From Thermodesulfobium sp. 4217-1 (GTDB taxonomy: Bacteria; Thermodesulfobiota; Thermodesulfobiia; Thermodesulfobiales; Thermodesulfobiaceae): DNA of 40,807 nucleotides. Under the pieces are notes generated by a model. That model did no database searches. It was not told where the DNA came from and was given only the letters and a program-made list of their open reading frames with translations. The stretch spans positions 1 to 40,807 of the forward strand of contig NZ_JBAGBW010000018.1 of the NCBI RefSeq assembly GCF_039822205.1, written 5' to 3'. The position numbers and the translations under genes were made by a program. This document shows, one piece after another, positions 16,157 through 24,868 of this stretch; position 1 is the stretch's first letter, and each line of letters starts with the position of its first letter.

Positions 16157-17079
16157 AAATTTTAATTTTATGTGGCGGCACCTCTTCAGAAAGAGAAGTT
16201 TCTCTATGGTCGGCAGAAAACGTCTATAAATCCCTAATTGAGACCGACTATGCTGTTGAGATGGTGGATATATCTAAATTTGCCCCTCTTGATCTGTGCA
16301 GAAAAATTTTAACAGAAAATTTTGATCTGGTTTTTCCTGTTTTACACGGCAAGCCTGGTGAAGATGGAACTATACAGGGCTTTTTTGATACTATTGGGGT
16401 AAAGTATATTGGTTCTGGAGTATTTTCATGTGCTGTAACCATGGACAAATATAGGTGTAAATTGATTTGTAAGTCTTTGGGATTTCCACAGCCAGACTTT
16501 GTTTCAATAATGTTAGAAAATGTCGGTGACGCTTTTGAATTTTCAAGTGTGAAGGGGTTTCCTCTAGTTGTAAAGCCAAACTCCCAGGGTTCAAGCGTTG
16601 GTGTGTCTATCGTAAACAATGAAAATGAATTGAAAAGTGCCATAGATCTTGCTTTTGGTTATGATCCAATCATATTGGTCGAAGAATTTATAAGCGGCAA
16701 GGAGATAACATGCAGCGTTATTGGAAATAAAAATGTGGTTGCCCTACCACTTGTAGAGATATTGCCAAAGACAAAATTTTTCGATTTTGATTCGAAATAT
16801 AATCCTCTTTTGTGTGATGAGATTGTGCCTGCAAGGGTAGATGATAGTTTAAAAAATCAGTTACAGGATCTTGCAATAAGATCTTATAAGGCTTTTGATT
16901 GTAAGTGTTTTGGCAGGGTAGATATGTTTATAGATAAGCTTGAAAATATCTATCTGTCTGAGATAAATACTATTCCAGGATTGACTGCCAACAGTCTGTT
17001 TACTAAGGAGGTTAGTGCTGCTGGATACTCATTCCAGGAAATCGTTAAACTTTTGGTCAAGCTGGCGATGGAGGATTAA
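16153..17079 (+). CDS. ddl: D-alanine:D-alanine ligase
   Basis: Ddl joins two D-Ala residues with ATP and supplies the dipeptide for MurF. The 308-residue ATP-grasp protein has the N-terminal CGGTSSEREVSLWSA, VFPVLHGKPGEDGTIQG, KPNSQGSSVGVS, and the Mg2+-binding EINTIPGLT near the end. Its position behind murB is the usual one in dcw clusters that carry ddl. The last 65 bases also encode the N-terminus of ftsQ in another frame. Confidence 0.96.
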   Translation: MKILILCGGTSSEREVSLWSAENVYKSLIETDYAVEMVDISKFAPLDLCRKILTENFDLVFPVLHGKPGEDGTIQGFFDTIGVKYIGSGVFSCAVTMDKYRCKLICKSLGFPQPDFVSIMLENVGDAFEFSSVKGFPLVVKPNSQGSSVGVSIVNNENELKSAIDLAFGYDPIILVEEFISGKEITCSVIGNKNVVALPLVEILPKTKFFDFDSKYNPLLCDEIVPARVDDSLKNQLQDLAIRSYKAFDCKCFGRVDMFIDKLENIYLSEINTIPGLTANSLFTKEVSAAGYSFQEIVKLLVKLAMED

Positions 17080-17725
17080 CGTTTTAATTTCTGTTGTTTT
17101 TGTTTTGGTTGCGTCTTATTTTTTTTGGACCTTCTTTTCTATGAATAGCTTTACATCTTTGGAACTTCAAGGGATGCCAATCTCAATAAGAAACAAAAAT
17201 TTTTATCTTCTAAATAGAGAAAAATTCAATTTTATAGACTATAGGGGATTTCTTAATTATTTACAAAATCAATTTGACAATAGTGACTTCTATAAAATTA
17301 AGTCTATAAGCCACACTAATACTGGAAAGGTTGATGTAGTTTTTTATATTCCAGGTTACGCAGTAAAATCTAATACTGATAATAGTTTTTACGATCTAAA
17401 CGGCAACGTTCTATCTAACCAGAATTTAAAAAATAAGAAGATTATATATGTAAATAACTTTATTAAAAATGACACTTTTTTTGACGTGCTTCAAAACATC
17501 TTGTTTTATTCATCAAAATATGGTTTTGTACCAAGTTTTATTTATTTTAATGATGATGTGATAAAGTTTAAAGATATGAGCGGCAGCGTATTTGAGTTTA
17601 AAAATGATGGGAATTTTGATGGAGAGTTTAAGGAAATTTTTGAATTTTTAAACAGGTTAAATAATACAAAATGGCCTAAGGAGATAATATTGTTGGACGA
17701 TAGGAGGTTGGTGATTAAAAAATGA
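17015..17725 (+). CDS. ftsQ: FtsQ-like (DivIB-like) division protein
   Basis: The product is a bitopic membrane protein of 236 residues. It has a basic, Trp-rich cytoplasmic N-terminus (SRKSLNFWSSWRWR), one hydrophobic helix (VLISVVFVLVASYFFWTFF) and an outer region that should hold the POTRA and beta domains. Sequence similarity is weak; the call rests on topology and position between ddl and the ftsA region. FtsQ links FtsL/FtsB to the divisome. GTG 17015 lies inside ddl, 3 bases after AAGGAGG. A later start would remove the basic segment that sets N-in topology, so I keep the overlap. Confidence 0.72.
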   Translation: MLLDTHSRKSLNFWSSWRWRINVLISVVFVLVASYFFWTFFSMNSFTSLELQGMPISIRNKNFYLLNREKFNFIDYRGFLNYLQNQFDNSDFYKIKSISHTNTGKVDVVFYIPGYAVKSNTDNSFYDLNGNVLSNQNLKNKKIIYVNNFIKNDTFFDVLQNILFYSSKYGFVPSFIYFNDDVIKFKDMSGSVFEFKNDGNFDGEFKEIFEFLNRLNNTKWPKEIILLDDRRLVIKK

Positions 17726-18486
17726 TCGGTGAAAATAAAGCTCACCGCATTCAAGAAAAGGTCATACATAGTATCCAGCCACCTAAGAGGTGGGAGCTGA
17801 TTTTGGGCATTATTGCTTTTATATTAGGTTTTTTTATTGTTGTTCAATACAGAACTCAAAAAGATTTATTTCATCTAATACCCACAAGACAGGCTGAGGA
17901 AATGGCGGGACTTTTGAAAGAGGCGGAAAATAAAAGGCTGGATCTGGAGAGAGAGCTTTTTGTTTCAAGACAGAAAGTTATGGATCTACAAAGTAAGCTC
18001 GAACAAGAGAAGAGCAAAAATGTATCAATCGGAGAAGAGAGTAAAAAAATTGAATTGTTAGCTGGTGTCACACCAGTTAAAGGTCCTGGAGTAATTGTTA
18101 CAGTTAAGGATGCGAAAAATGGTCAGGAAGGTAATGCCTCTCTCGTTCATGATGAAGATCTGCTAAGGATTGTAAATGAACTAAGGGCAGGTGGAGCTGA
18201 AGCCATAGGTATTAATGATCAAAGACTTGTCGCTATTTCTGAAATAAGATGTGCTGGACCTGTCGTTCTTGTAAATGGGGTAAGACTTGCACCGCCGTTT
18301 GTGATAAAAGGTATAGGTTCTTCTGAAATACTATATAACTCTTTAACAATGAGCGGTGGCATAGTTGATTATCTGAAGTTATTAGGCATAAGGGTTTCTG
18401 TAGAAAAGTCAAATTCTCTATATATTCCTGCCTTTAATGCAAATATTCAAATAAATTATGCAACTTTGCTTAACAAAGGAGAATAA
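17722..18486 (+). CDS. DUF881 family membrane protein (YlxW/YlxX-like)
   Basis: This 254-residue protein has one N-terminal membrane helix (LILGIIAFILGFFIVVQY) and a coiled-coil stretch of about 60 residues (EEMAGLLKEAENKRLDLERE onward). A globular DUF881 domain follows, recognisable from VKGPGVIVTV, LVHDEDLLRIVNELRAGGAEAI and INDQRLVAISEIRC. In Firmicutes such proteins are encoded between ftsQ/divIB and sbp-ftsA, exactly as here. Their molecular role is not established; a part in division or envelope stability is inferred from position. It starts in an ATGA overlap with ftsQ. Confidence 0.9.
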   Translation: MIGENKAHRIQEKVIHSIQPPKRWELILGIIAFILGFFIVVQYRTQKDLFHLIPTRQAEEMAGLLKEAENKRLDLERELFVSRQKVMDLQSKLEQEKSKNVSIGEESKKIELLAGVTPVKGPGVIVTVKDAKNGQEGNASLVHDEDLLRIVNELRAGGAEAIGINDQRLVAISEIRCAGPVVLVNGVRLAPPFVIKGIGSSEILYNSLTMSGGIVDYLKLLGIRVSVEKSNSLYIPAFNANIQINYATLLNKGE

Positions 18487-18489
18487 GTT

Positions 18490-18837
18490 ATGTGGTTTAT
18501 ATTGGTATGTTTTATACTTGGGATGTTTGCAGCATATTTTTTCCCTATTGAAATGCCTTTTGTGTATAGTAAGTATATGGCAGTTGTAATTCTTGCTTTT
18601 GCTGATTCATTCTTCGGAGCGTTTAAAAGCGGTTTAGAAGGTAAATTTAGCGGATGGCAAGCTATAACAGGTTTTTTTGGTAATTCAATTGTGGCAGCGG
18701 GATTGACATACACAGGGGATTTGTTGGGGATTGATTTATATATTGCAGCTGTAATATTGTTTGGAATTAGGATTTTTAACAACATAACATCTATAAGACA
18801 CCTTTTGTTTATCCCCCCTTCTTCCAAATATGAGTGA
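18490..18837 (+). CDS. sbp: Small basic membrane protein Sbp (DUF1290)
   Basis: A 115-residue protein with three or four hydrophobic segments. The block LAFADSFFGAFKSGLEGKF and the later GDLLGIDLYIAAVILFGIRIF are characteristic of DUF1290, the Sbp family found just upstream of ftsA in Firmicutes and Actinobacteria. Function is unknown; the constant pairing with DUF881 and ftsA suggests a division-related membrane role. It follows the DUF881 gene by 3 bases and overlaps ftsA by 8. Confidence 0.9.
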   Translation: MWFILVCFILGMFAAYFFPIEMPFVYSKYMAVVILAFADSFFGAFKSGLEGKFSGWQAITGFFGNSIVAAGLTYTGDLLGIDLYIAAVILFGIRIFNNITSIRHLLFIPPSSKYE

Positions 18838-19978
18838 TGTAAAAGACAGCAACATTCTTGCTATCGATCTTGGCAGCACATTTATAAGGGTCTTAATTGG
18901 TAAGAATCAATTTTCTAATAAATCAATTTCACACTTTGTTTCTTTGCCGTCATATGGCATAAAAAATGGAACAATTTATGATTTTGAGCAAGTCAGGACG
19001 ATCTTAAGCGCGGGTTTGAAATCTATATATCAAAAAGAAGGCTCCAATTTCAAAGAAAAATGTATATTAAACCTTTCTGGCAAAGTTTATATCTCAAAGA
19101 ATATTAAAATTGATCAGAAATTTTCTAAAGAAACACAAATTAGATCAAAGACAATAAACGACTTGCTTGTGAAAATACCTGAAGAAAAAGGTTATACCTC
19201 TGTACATGTTTGTAAAAAATCATTTTTTATTGATAACTCTTTCGAAACCTTGAACCCTTCGGGTATGTTTTGCAATGCTTTTCAGGCAAATTTTCACGTA
19301 ATATACATGCTTTCAACCTATTATAGAACTCTTAAAGAACTATTTAATTCTTTGCATCTTGATTTAGTTGACATACTCCCTAGCCCTATAGCAAGTGCAA
19401 ACGCAATCTTAAAAGAAAATGATTATCTAATACCTAAAATACTTGTAGTTGATATTGGAGCTTTAACTACTGATTTTGTCTTTTTTTCTGGCGGAGTTCC
19501 AGAATTTACTTCGTCAGTCTTGCTTGGCTCTGAGAATATTACCAGAGATATTTCTTTTGGACTGAAGCTAAATAGAGATGAAGCTGAGAAACTTAAATTA
19601 GATTTTTCTGAGCCAGCAGATGAAGATGACTTTAAGAACTTTTTAAGAAATATTATTTATTCGAGGGCAGAGGACATAGTGTTGTATATTTATGATAAAC
19701 TTAAAAAAGTTTCTGATAGTATGGTTCCTTTGAGAATATATCTTACTGGACAAGGTTCTAAACTTCTTGCATTCAAAAAACTGTTTGAAGAAGTTTTTGA
19801 ATGCCCAGTTGAGATAAGAAGGCCTTTTTCCCTTGCATCAACTGAAAAAAGAGACTATGAACATTCGACTGTTTTGGGTTTGATTAATTATGCTTTAAAT
19901 AATACAATACTAACTAATAAATATGATGATCAAAATTTTATACAGAGATTTTTTGAGATTTTTTTTAAAAGAGGATGA
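18830..19978 (+). CDS. ftsA: Cell division protein FtsA
   Basis: FtsA is an actin-fold ATPase that tethers FtsZ to the membrane and recruits later divisome proteins. The 382-residue protein shows the phosphate-1 loop AIDLGSTFIRVLIG, VVDIGALTTDFVFF and the adenosine-type motif IYLTGQGSKL. It ends in an amphipathic helix rich in Phe and basic residues (NFIQRFFEIFFKRG), the usual membrane-targeting sequence. It is directly upstream of ftsZ (18-base gap) in the standard order. Overall divergence is high, as for many FtsA proteins. Confidence 0.94.
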   Translation: MSDVKDSNILAIDLGSTFIRVLIGKNQFSNKSISHFVSLPSYGIKNGTIYDFEQVRTILSAGLKSIYQKEGSNFKEKCILNLSGKVYISKNIKIDQKFSKETQIRSKTINDLLVKIPEEKGYTSVHVCKKSFFIDNSFETLNPSGMFCNAFQANFHVIYMLSTYYRTLKELFNSLHLDLVDILPSPIASANAILKENDYLIPKILVVDIGALTTDFVFFSGGVPEFTSSVLLGSENITRDISFGLKLNRDEAEKLKLDFSEPADEDDFKNFLRNIIYSRAEDIVLYIYDKLKKVSDSMVPLRIYLTGQGSKLLAFKKLFEEVFECPVEIRRPFSLASTEKRDYEHSTVLGLINYALNNTILTNKYDDQNFIQRFFEIFFKRG

Positions 19979-19996
19979 TAAGCGGGAGGTCTTTAT

Positions 19997-21082
19997 ATGT
20001 ATGATGAAAAAATGGGTCCCTCTATTAAGGTTCTGGGTATAGGTGGAGCGGGCGGTAATGCTGTAAATAGGATGATTGAAGCAGGGCTTTCTTCGGTAGA
20101 GTTTTGGGCTGTCAATACTGATGTGCAGGCACTTGGTCTTTCTCAGGCTACTCAGAAGATGCAAATCGGCCCAAAATCTACAAAGGGACTTGGGGCAGGT
20201 GCTAACCCTGATCTGGGACGAGAGGCTGCTGAAGAGAGCCAAGACGATCTAAGAAGTATCTTAGAGGGTGCCGACATGGCATTTGTCACAGCTGGTTTGG
20301 GAGGAGGTACGGGAACAGGCGCAGCACCTTATATTGCTAGCATTGCAAAAGAAATGGGAATACTTACAGTAGCTGTTCTTACTTTTCCATTTAAGTTTGA
20401 GGGCCCAAAGAGAAAGAAAAACGCCGATCAGGGTTTGGAGGAGTTGAAAAAGATAGTCGACTCATATATTGTGATCGACAATCAGAGGCTTATAACCTTT
20501 GCTGACTCGAAGCTTTCTTTTATGGAGGCATTTCGATTGGCCGATGACGTTCTCAGGCAAGGCGTACAGGGGATTTCCGATCTTGTAACTGTTCCTGGCA
20601 TTATAAACCTTGATTTTGCTGATCTTAAGTCTGTTCTTACCAACACAGGAAATACCATTATGGGGGTAGGATTTGGTCAAGACGAGATGAGGGCTATTGA
20701 CGCTGTCAGAAATGCCGTTGACTCTCCTCTTCTTACTATTCCAGTGAAGGGTGCGACCAATATTATTATGAACGTCACAGGTGGTTATGATCTTACCCTT
20801 CTTGAGATAAACGAAGCGGCTGATGAATTGAGCTCCTTGACATCCGAAAATGCAAATCTCTTGTTTGGAGCTGTTATTAATCCTGAAATGGAAAATTCCA
20901 TAAGAATTACTATTATTGCTACGGGATTTTCTGACGCTGTAAGCGATATGCCGTTGAAACAAAGGTCAGACACGTCTTTCTCCACCCCATCCAAGAAACA
21001 TGTGTTCGATGACACAGTTAACTTTGGCTTTGACGACCTGCCAAGCTTTCTAAGAAAAGATTCTGGCAAAGAAGAAGTATAA
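19997..21082 (+). CDS. ftsZ: Cell division GTPase FtsZ
   Basis: FtsZ is the tubulin-like GTPase that forms the Z ring. The 361-residue protein has [12 protein letters not shown], the tubulin signature GGGTGTGAA (102-110), and the T7 synergy-loop block NLDFADLK that completes GTP hydrolysis at the next subunit. The C-terminal linker is short and is followed by DDLPSFLRK, the conserved tail that binds FtsA and other partners. GGGAGGT lies 6 bases before ATG 19997, one of the best ribosome binding sites in the window, fitting high expression. No sepF or divIVA follows. Confidence 0.98.
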   Translation: MYDEKMGPSIKVLGIGGAGGNAVNRMIEAGLSSVEFWAVNTDVQALGLSQATQKMQIGPKSTKGLGAGANPDLGREAAEESQDDLRSILEGADMAFVTAGLGGGTGTGAAPYIASIAKEMGILTVAVLTFPFKFEGPKRKKNADQGLEELKKIVDSYIVIDNQRLITFADSKLSFMEAFRLADDVLRQGVQGISDLVTVPGIINLDFADLKSVLTNTGNTIMGVGFGQDEMRAIDAVRNAVDSPLLTIPVKGATNIIMNVTGGYDLTLLEINEAADELSSLTSENANLLFGAVINPEMENSIRITIIATGFSDAVSDMPLKQRSDTSFSTPSKKHVFDDTVNFGFDDLPSFLRKDSGKEEV

Positions 21083-21122
21083 ATTTTAATTACTTTTTAA
21101 TATATTGTTAATAAAATCTGGT

Positions 21123-22109
21123 ATGATTACGAAATCCAGTGCGTTATTTTTATTTTTTATTTTTTTGAGTGTTGCCTTTGCTCAAAATTCATTTGCTAAT
21201 AATATGGATTATATAAAATTAACGCCTGAAGGCAGTGCACTCTCACCTAATTCATCGGTCGAGGAAGGATTAAATTTTTTCTCTTTCAACCCAGCTTCGA
21301 TAGCTTCTAATAGGGGGTTGCAATTGTTGATGACACATCCTGTAAGACATTTTCCTGGAAGAATAAAGAACCTTGATCAGCTCGATGCTGATATTTACGG
21401 TTTTAGTTTGCCATTTGAGGCTGGCAAAACAAATTTTGGATTCCTTTGGATGGTGCCTCACGAAACTGGTTTTGATTGGGCTACGCAAAATTCTGATGAA
21501 AATGGGAAAATTCCAAGGAGAACCCTAAAGGGCGGACTTTTTGAGATAGGGATTGCCCACCGCAATGACATATCAAATGTAGGGTTTTCAGTTGCAAAGG
21601 GTGATTTCTGGATGAAAGACGATAAGACTGGAAAGATTTTATATACTCATAAATTTTTTATGTTGCAACCGGGATATATGTGGGAGAGCGGTACAAATAA
21701 ATTTAAATATGGAATTACACCATCATTTGCAACCGAAACGCTTAAAGATGACTCGGGTAAACACACGAAAAAAACATTAGATTTGCAATTTTCATGGGGG
21801 TATAAACTAGATAGCAGAAGTGATGCTATAATTTCATCTGATGTGTCTATATCTTTAAACGATGGAAAATTGAAAATTGGTGTAAAACCTATAACTGGAG
21901 TTGGCTATAGGACTTATGCACTTAACAAAAAGAACCTTCTTTTAGAGGTTGGATATTATAATGGAGCAATTCATTATGATGCGGGAGTTAAGACAGGTTC
22001 TATGATCGTAGATTATGCAACATTGAAAGATTCATTGGGCATGATTACTGGTCAGAATGTACAACTTTTGAAGGATGTGCATCTGGCATCTATAACTCTC
22101 AAATTTTAA
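21123..22109 (+). CDS. Predicted outer-membrane beta-barrel protein, unknown function
   Basis: I do not recognise the family. From ATG 21123 the 328-residue product has a signal peptide (hydrophobic ALFLFFIFLSVAFA, cleavage probably after NSFA). A segment SFNPASIASNRG follows, then alternating polar/hydrophobic strands rich in Gly and aromatics, ending in a strand with terminal Phe (ASITLKF). This is the pattern of a small outer-membrane barrel; the NPA motif near the mature N-terminus recalls PorV/FadL-like barrels, but only loosely. TTG 21105 is an alternative start and neither has a good ribosome binding site. It lies 40 bases after ftsZ with no visible terminator, so it may be the last or next-to-last gene of the dcw transcript. 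Confidence 0.7.
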   Translation: MITKSSALFLFFIFLSVAFAQNSFANNMDYIKLTPEGSALSPNSSVEEGLNFFSFNPASIASNRGLQLLMTHPVRHFPGRIKNLDQLDADIYGFSLPFEAGKTNFGFLWMVPHETGFDWATQNSDENGKIPRRTLKGGLFEIGIAHRNDISNVGFSVAKGDFWMKDDKTGKILYTHKFFMLQPGYMWESGTNKFKYGITPSFATETLKDDSGKHTKKTLDLQFSWGYKLDSRSDAIISSDVSISLNDGKLKIGVKPITGVGYRTYALNKKNLLLEVGYYNGAIHYDAGVKTGSMIVDYATLKDSLGMITGQNVQLLKDVHLASITLKF

Positions 22110-22131
22110 CCATAATATTAGGGAGATTCAA

Positions 22132-23310
22132 ATGGAAAACAATGAAGATAAATTGAACGATGAGTTTCCTAAGAGAATTTTAAGAAAACGAAGGAATTCA
22201 TCAAGGCAAAAGATTATGATTTTATTTGGGGTATTGTTCGTTTTATCTGGTCTTTTCGGATTTGTTTTTGGAATGCTTACCCCGACTAAAAATATTGGGG
22301 ATATACTCTCTCCTAACTTTATGGCTCAGCCTGCTAAGGGAGAGCTAAATCTTGTACTGTTCGGTATTGATGATGTAGATGAGACTCACAGGACTGATAC
22401 TATTCTCTGGTTAAACATAAATACAAATGATAAAACGATTACTATGATGTCGGTGCCAAGAGATACTCTTGTGCCAATACCAGGACACGATTATGACAAA
22501 ATTAATGCAGCTTACGCTTATGGAAATACAGAGTTGGCTCTTAAAACCCTCTCTGATTTCATAGGCATAAAACCGGATAAATATGTAGTATTGGGTTACA
22601 AAGGTTTTGAAAAAATTATAGATGCTATTGGCGGAGTCAATATCAATGTGGATAAGAGTATGCACTATGTTGACAATTATGCACATTTTACCATTGATCT
22701 AAATCCTGGAATGCAGCATCTAAGTGGTCTGCAGTCTTTAGAATATGTAAGGTTTAGGCATGACGCCTTAGGAGATCTAGGTAGGATGAGAAGGCAGCAA
22801 GAATTTCTTCTTGCAGTAAAAAATCAGCTTTTTTCAAGTCCGACGATGATAGCTAAGATACCAGACATTTTAAAGGTTGTTTTAGACAACGTCCAAACTG
22901 ATATGTCTTTCAACGATGCATTGAGTTGGGCTCTTGCTGTGAAGGATATAGTGAACCAGCCAAATTTTCAAATTAAAAAGGTTTTTCTTGACAAGGGAAT
23001 GGTTCCAAAATACGCATACGGAGTGGATTACTTATGGCCAACTCAAAATGTAATTTCTATTATAAAAGCTAATTTTCCAAATGCAAATCCAAACGTTCCT
23101 CTTTCGTTCCCATTTCCCGAAGACAAAGCTGGGTATAGCAGCGTAAATACAGTTATCCAAAATCCTACACAGACGCAAACAAAGGAAGAAACTAAAAATC
23201 AATCTACTACGAAAAATGAAACCAAAACAGAGGTAAACAATAAAGGTGTAAATGAGAATCAAAAGTCATCGCCAAAAAATAATACCCCAATCACACTTCC
23301 TCAAAGGTGA
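22132..23310 (+). CDS. LCP family (LytR-CpsA-Psr) protein
   Basis: LCP enzymes transfer undecaprenyl-linked glycopolymers to peptidoglycan outside the inner membrane. The 392-residue protein has a basic cytoplasmic N-terminus (KRILRKRRNSSRQK), one membrane helix, and an LCP domain with LVLFGIDD, RTDTILWLNIN, MMSVPRDTLVPIP, GGVNINVDKSMHY and YVRFRHDALGDLGRMRRQQEF. The Arg and Asp residues of these blocks bind the polyprenyl pyrophosphate head group in known LCP proteins. A Thr/Asn/Lys-rich low-complexity tail of about 60 residues follows. In this diderm, a plausible substrate is the polymer recognised by SLH domains; that is inference. Confidence 0.9.
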   Translation: MENNEDKLNDEFPKRILRKRRNSSRQKIMILFGVLFVLSGLFGFVFGMLTPTKNIGDILSPNFMAQPAKGELNLVLFGIDDVDETHRTDTILWLNINTNDKTITMMSVPRDTLVPIPGHDYDKINAAYAYGNTELALKTLSDFIGIKPDKYVVLGYKGFEKIIDAIGGVNINVDKSMHYVDNYAHFTIDLNPGMQHLSGLQSLEYVRFRHDALGDLGRMRRQQEFLLAVKNQLFSSPTMIAKIPDILKVVLDNVQTDMSFNDALSWALAVKDIVNQPNFQIKKVFLDKGMVPKYAYGVDYLWPTQNVISIIKANFPNANPNVPLSFPFPEDKAGYSSVNTVIQNPTQTQTKEETKNQSTTKNETKTEVNNKGVNENQKSSPKNNTPITLPQR

Positions 23311-23352
23311 TAAAAAACATATTTAAGAAAAATAATTGGTAACTTTTTTAGC

Positions 23353-24438
23353 TTATTGAAGAGATAGCATCTCTAACTTTTTTATATTTTCTGATGCGAT
23401 AAGTGCGTCTATTATTTCATCTATGTCGCCATCCAGGATCTCATTTAGTCTAAACAGAGTAAGATTTATTCTGTGATCTGTAACTCTGCCTTGAGGAAAA
23501 TTATATGTTCTAATTTTTTCGCTTCTATCTCCTGATCCAACCTGTACTTTTCTTGACATTGAAATTTCTTTTTCTGATGCAATTCTTTTTTCTTCCAATA
23601 TTTTTGCTGCAAGGATTCTCATTGCCTTGTCTTTATTTTGAAACTGAGAACGCTCATCTTGACAAGCTACTATTATTCCAGTAGGCAAGTGGGTAATTCT
23701 CACTGCAGAGTCTGTTTTGTTAACATGCTGGCCTCCTGCGCCTCCAGCACGAAATGTATCAATTTTTAGATCTTTTTCATCGATTGAAACGTCAATTTCA
23801 TCAGCTTCTGGCAATACTGCAACAGTAGCAGTTGAAGTGTGTATTCTACCTCCGGACTCGGTTTCAGGAACTCTTTGGACTCTATGGGTTCCGCTTTCGT
23901 ATTTTAAGCGGCTATATATCTTTTTGCCCTTTATTGATATTATTGCCTCTTTTATGCCACCAATTCCTGTTTCGTTGATAGAAAATATTTCAGTTTTTGC
24001 GTTTTTTCTTTCTGCGTATCTCATATACATCCTAAGAAGCTCTGATGCAAATAGGGCTGCCTCTTCTCCTCCAGCGCCTGCTCTGACTTCAAGAATGATA
24101 TTTTTGTCATCAAGCGGATTTTTTGGCAAAATATTATTTAAGAGCTTTGATTCAATATTATTGATATTTTTTTCGACGCTTTGAAACTCTTCTTCGGCTA
24201 AAATTTTTATTTCTTCATCTTCATTATTTTTTAGTTCCCCAAGCTCAGATAGAGAATTTTTAAGTTTTTTCAACTCATTGTAATCGTTTACAATATCTTC
24301 TAGCTCTGACTTTTCTTGAGAAAGAGAAATAAGCTTGGAAGGATTGTTTATAGTTTCTAAATCCGCTAAGAGCTCGTTTATTTCGTCATAACGATTGATT
24401 ATTTTTAAAATATTGTTTTCAAAAATCTTAAAATCCAA
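23353..24438 (-). CDS. prfA: Peptide chain release factor 1
   Basis: RF1 reads UAA and UAG and triggers peptide release on the ribosome. The product has 361 residues from TTG (24438-24436 on the minus strand), 7 bases after GGAGGT, the normal length for RF1. It has the catalytic GGQ in [19 protein letters not shown] and the PxT codon-reading motif as PET in [15 protein letters not shown], which separates it from RF2 (SPF). The open frame continues 119 codons further upstream, but that part is a Ser-rich antisense shadow of the next gene. prmC, the usual partner gene, is not adjacent. Confidence 0.95.
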   Translation of the reverse strand: MDFKIFENNILKIINRYDEINELLADLETINNPSKLISLSQEKSELEDIVNDYNELKKLKNSLSELGELKNNEDEEIKILAEEEFQSVEKNINNIESKLLNNILPKNPLDDKNIILEVRAGAGGEEAALFASELLRMYMRYAERKNAKTEIFSINETGIGGIKEAIISIKGKKIYSRLKYESGTHRVQRVPETESGGRIHTSTATVAVLPEADEIDVSIDEKDLKIDTFRAGGAGGQHVNKTDSAVRITHLPTGIIVACQDERSQFQNKDKAMRILAAKILEEKRIASEKEISMSRKVQVGSGDRSEKIRTYNFPQGRVTDHRINLTLFRLNEILDGDIDEIIDALIASENIKKLEMLSLQ

Positions 24439-24459
24439 ATTTATTACCTCCATAAGTAA

Positions 24460-24488
24460 TTGATATATTTTAGCTAAAATGATAACAT
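24460..24488 (+). promoter_or_regulatory. Possible promoter with palindrome between prfA and the DUF1292 gene
   Basis: TTGATA (24460-24465) and TAACAT (24483-24488) are 17 bases apart and could drive the plus-strand run that starts at 24521. Between them lies a perfect 14-base palindrome, ATTTTAGCTAAAAT (24467-24480), where a regulator could block the promoter. Both the -10 match and the operator idea are tentative. Confidence 0.4.
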
Positions 24489-24520
24489 ATAGTTTTGATA
24501 TTAAAGAAGCGAGGTGAATC

Positions 24521-24847
24521 GTGGAAGAAGATAGAGAGTTTGATGAATTAGAAATATTTGAAATTGAAGAAGAAGGGGTAAAAAAGCAATATGAGCTTCT
24601 CGATAAATTTGAGCTTGAGGATAAGGTGTATTTTGTTTTAACTCCATATCTTGAAGAAGAGGAAATAGATAGCGAATTTATACCTGAGATATCGATATTT
24701 AGACAGGAATCTGATAACTTTTTAACCCCAGTAGTAATATTTGGTGCCGAGGATACCAAAGTAGATGAATCTTTGACTGATGAGGAATTTGACAAAATAT
24801 ATCAATATTTAAAGGACAGTTTTGATTTCGAAGACATCCCAGAATAG
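24521..24847 (+). CDS. DUF1292 family protein (YrzB-like)
   Basis: A small, very acidic protein of 108 residues. The stretch around [16 protein letters not shown] and the later [13 protein letters not shown] match the DUF1292 family, whose members are short cytoplasmic proteins of unknown function. In Bacillus and Clostridia the family member yrzB sits next to mltG, as it does here, which supports the assignment. The GTG start is 4 bases after GAGGTG. Confidence 0.8.
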   Translation: MEEDREFDELEIFEIEEEGVKKQYELLDKFELEDKVYFVLTPYLEEEEIDSEFIPEISIFRQESDNFLTPVVIFGAEDTKVDESLTDEEFDKIYQYLKDSFDFEDIPE

Positions 24848-24868
24848 GGTATTTAAATTTTAAGAAAA

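Noticed and set aside
20462-20962. 166-residue minus-strand reading frame inside ftsZ
   Set aside because: No ribosome binding site or family features; it mirrors the codon pattern of the highly conserved ftsZ. Similar minus-strand frames inside rsmH, murF, murB, ddl and mreB were dropped for the same reason.
23311-23352. Shared terminator between the LCP gene and prfA
   Set aside because: The 42-base gap is A/T-rich but I could not fold a convincing stem; how these convergent genes end is open.
24439-24795. 119-codon upstream extension of the prfA reading frame on the minus strand
   Set aside because: It is Ser-rich, antisense to the acidic DUF1292 gene, and RF1 of normal length starts at TTG 24438 behind GGAGGT.
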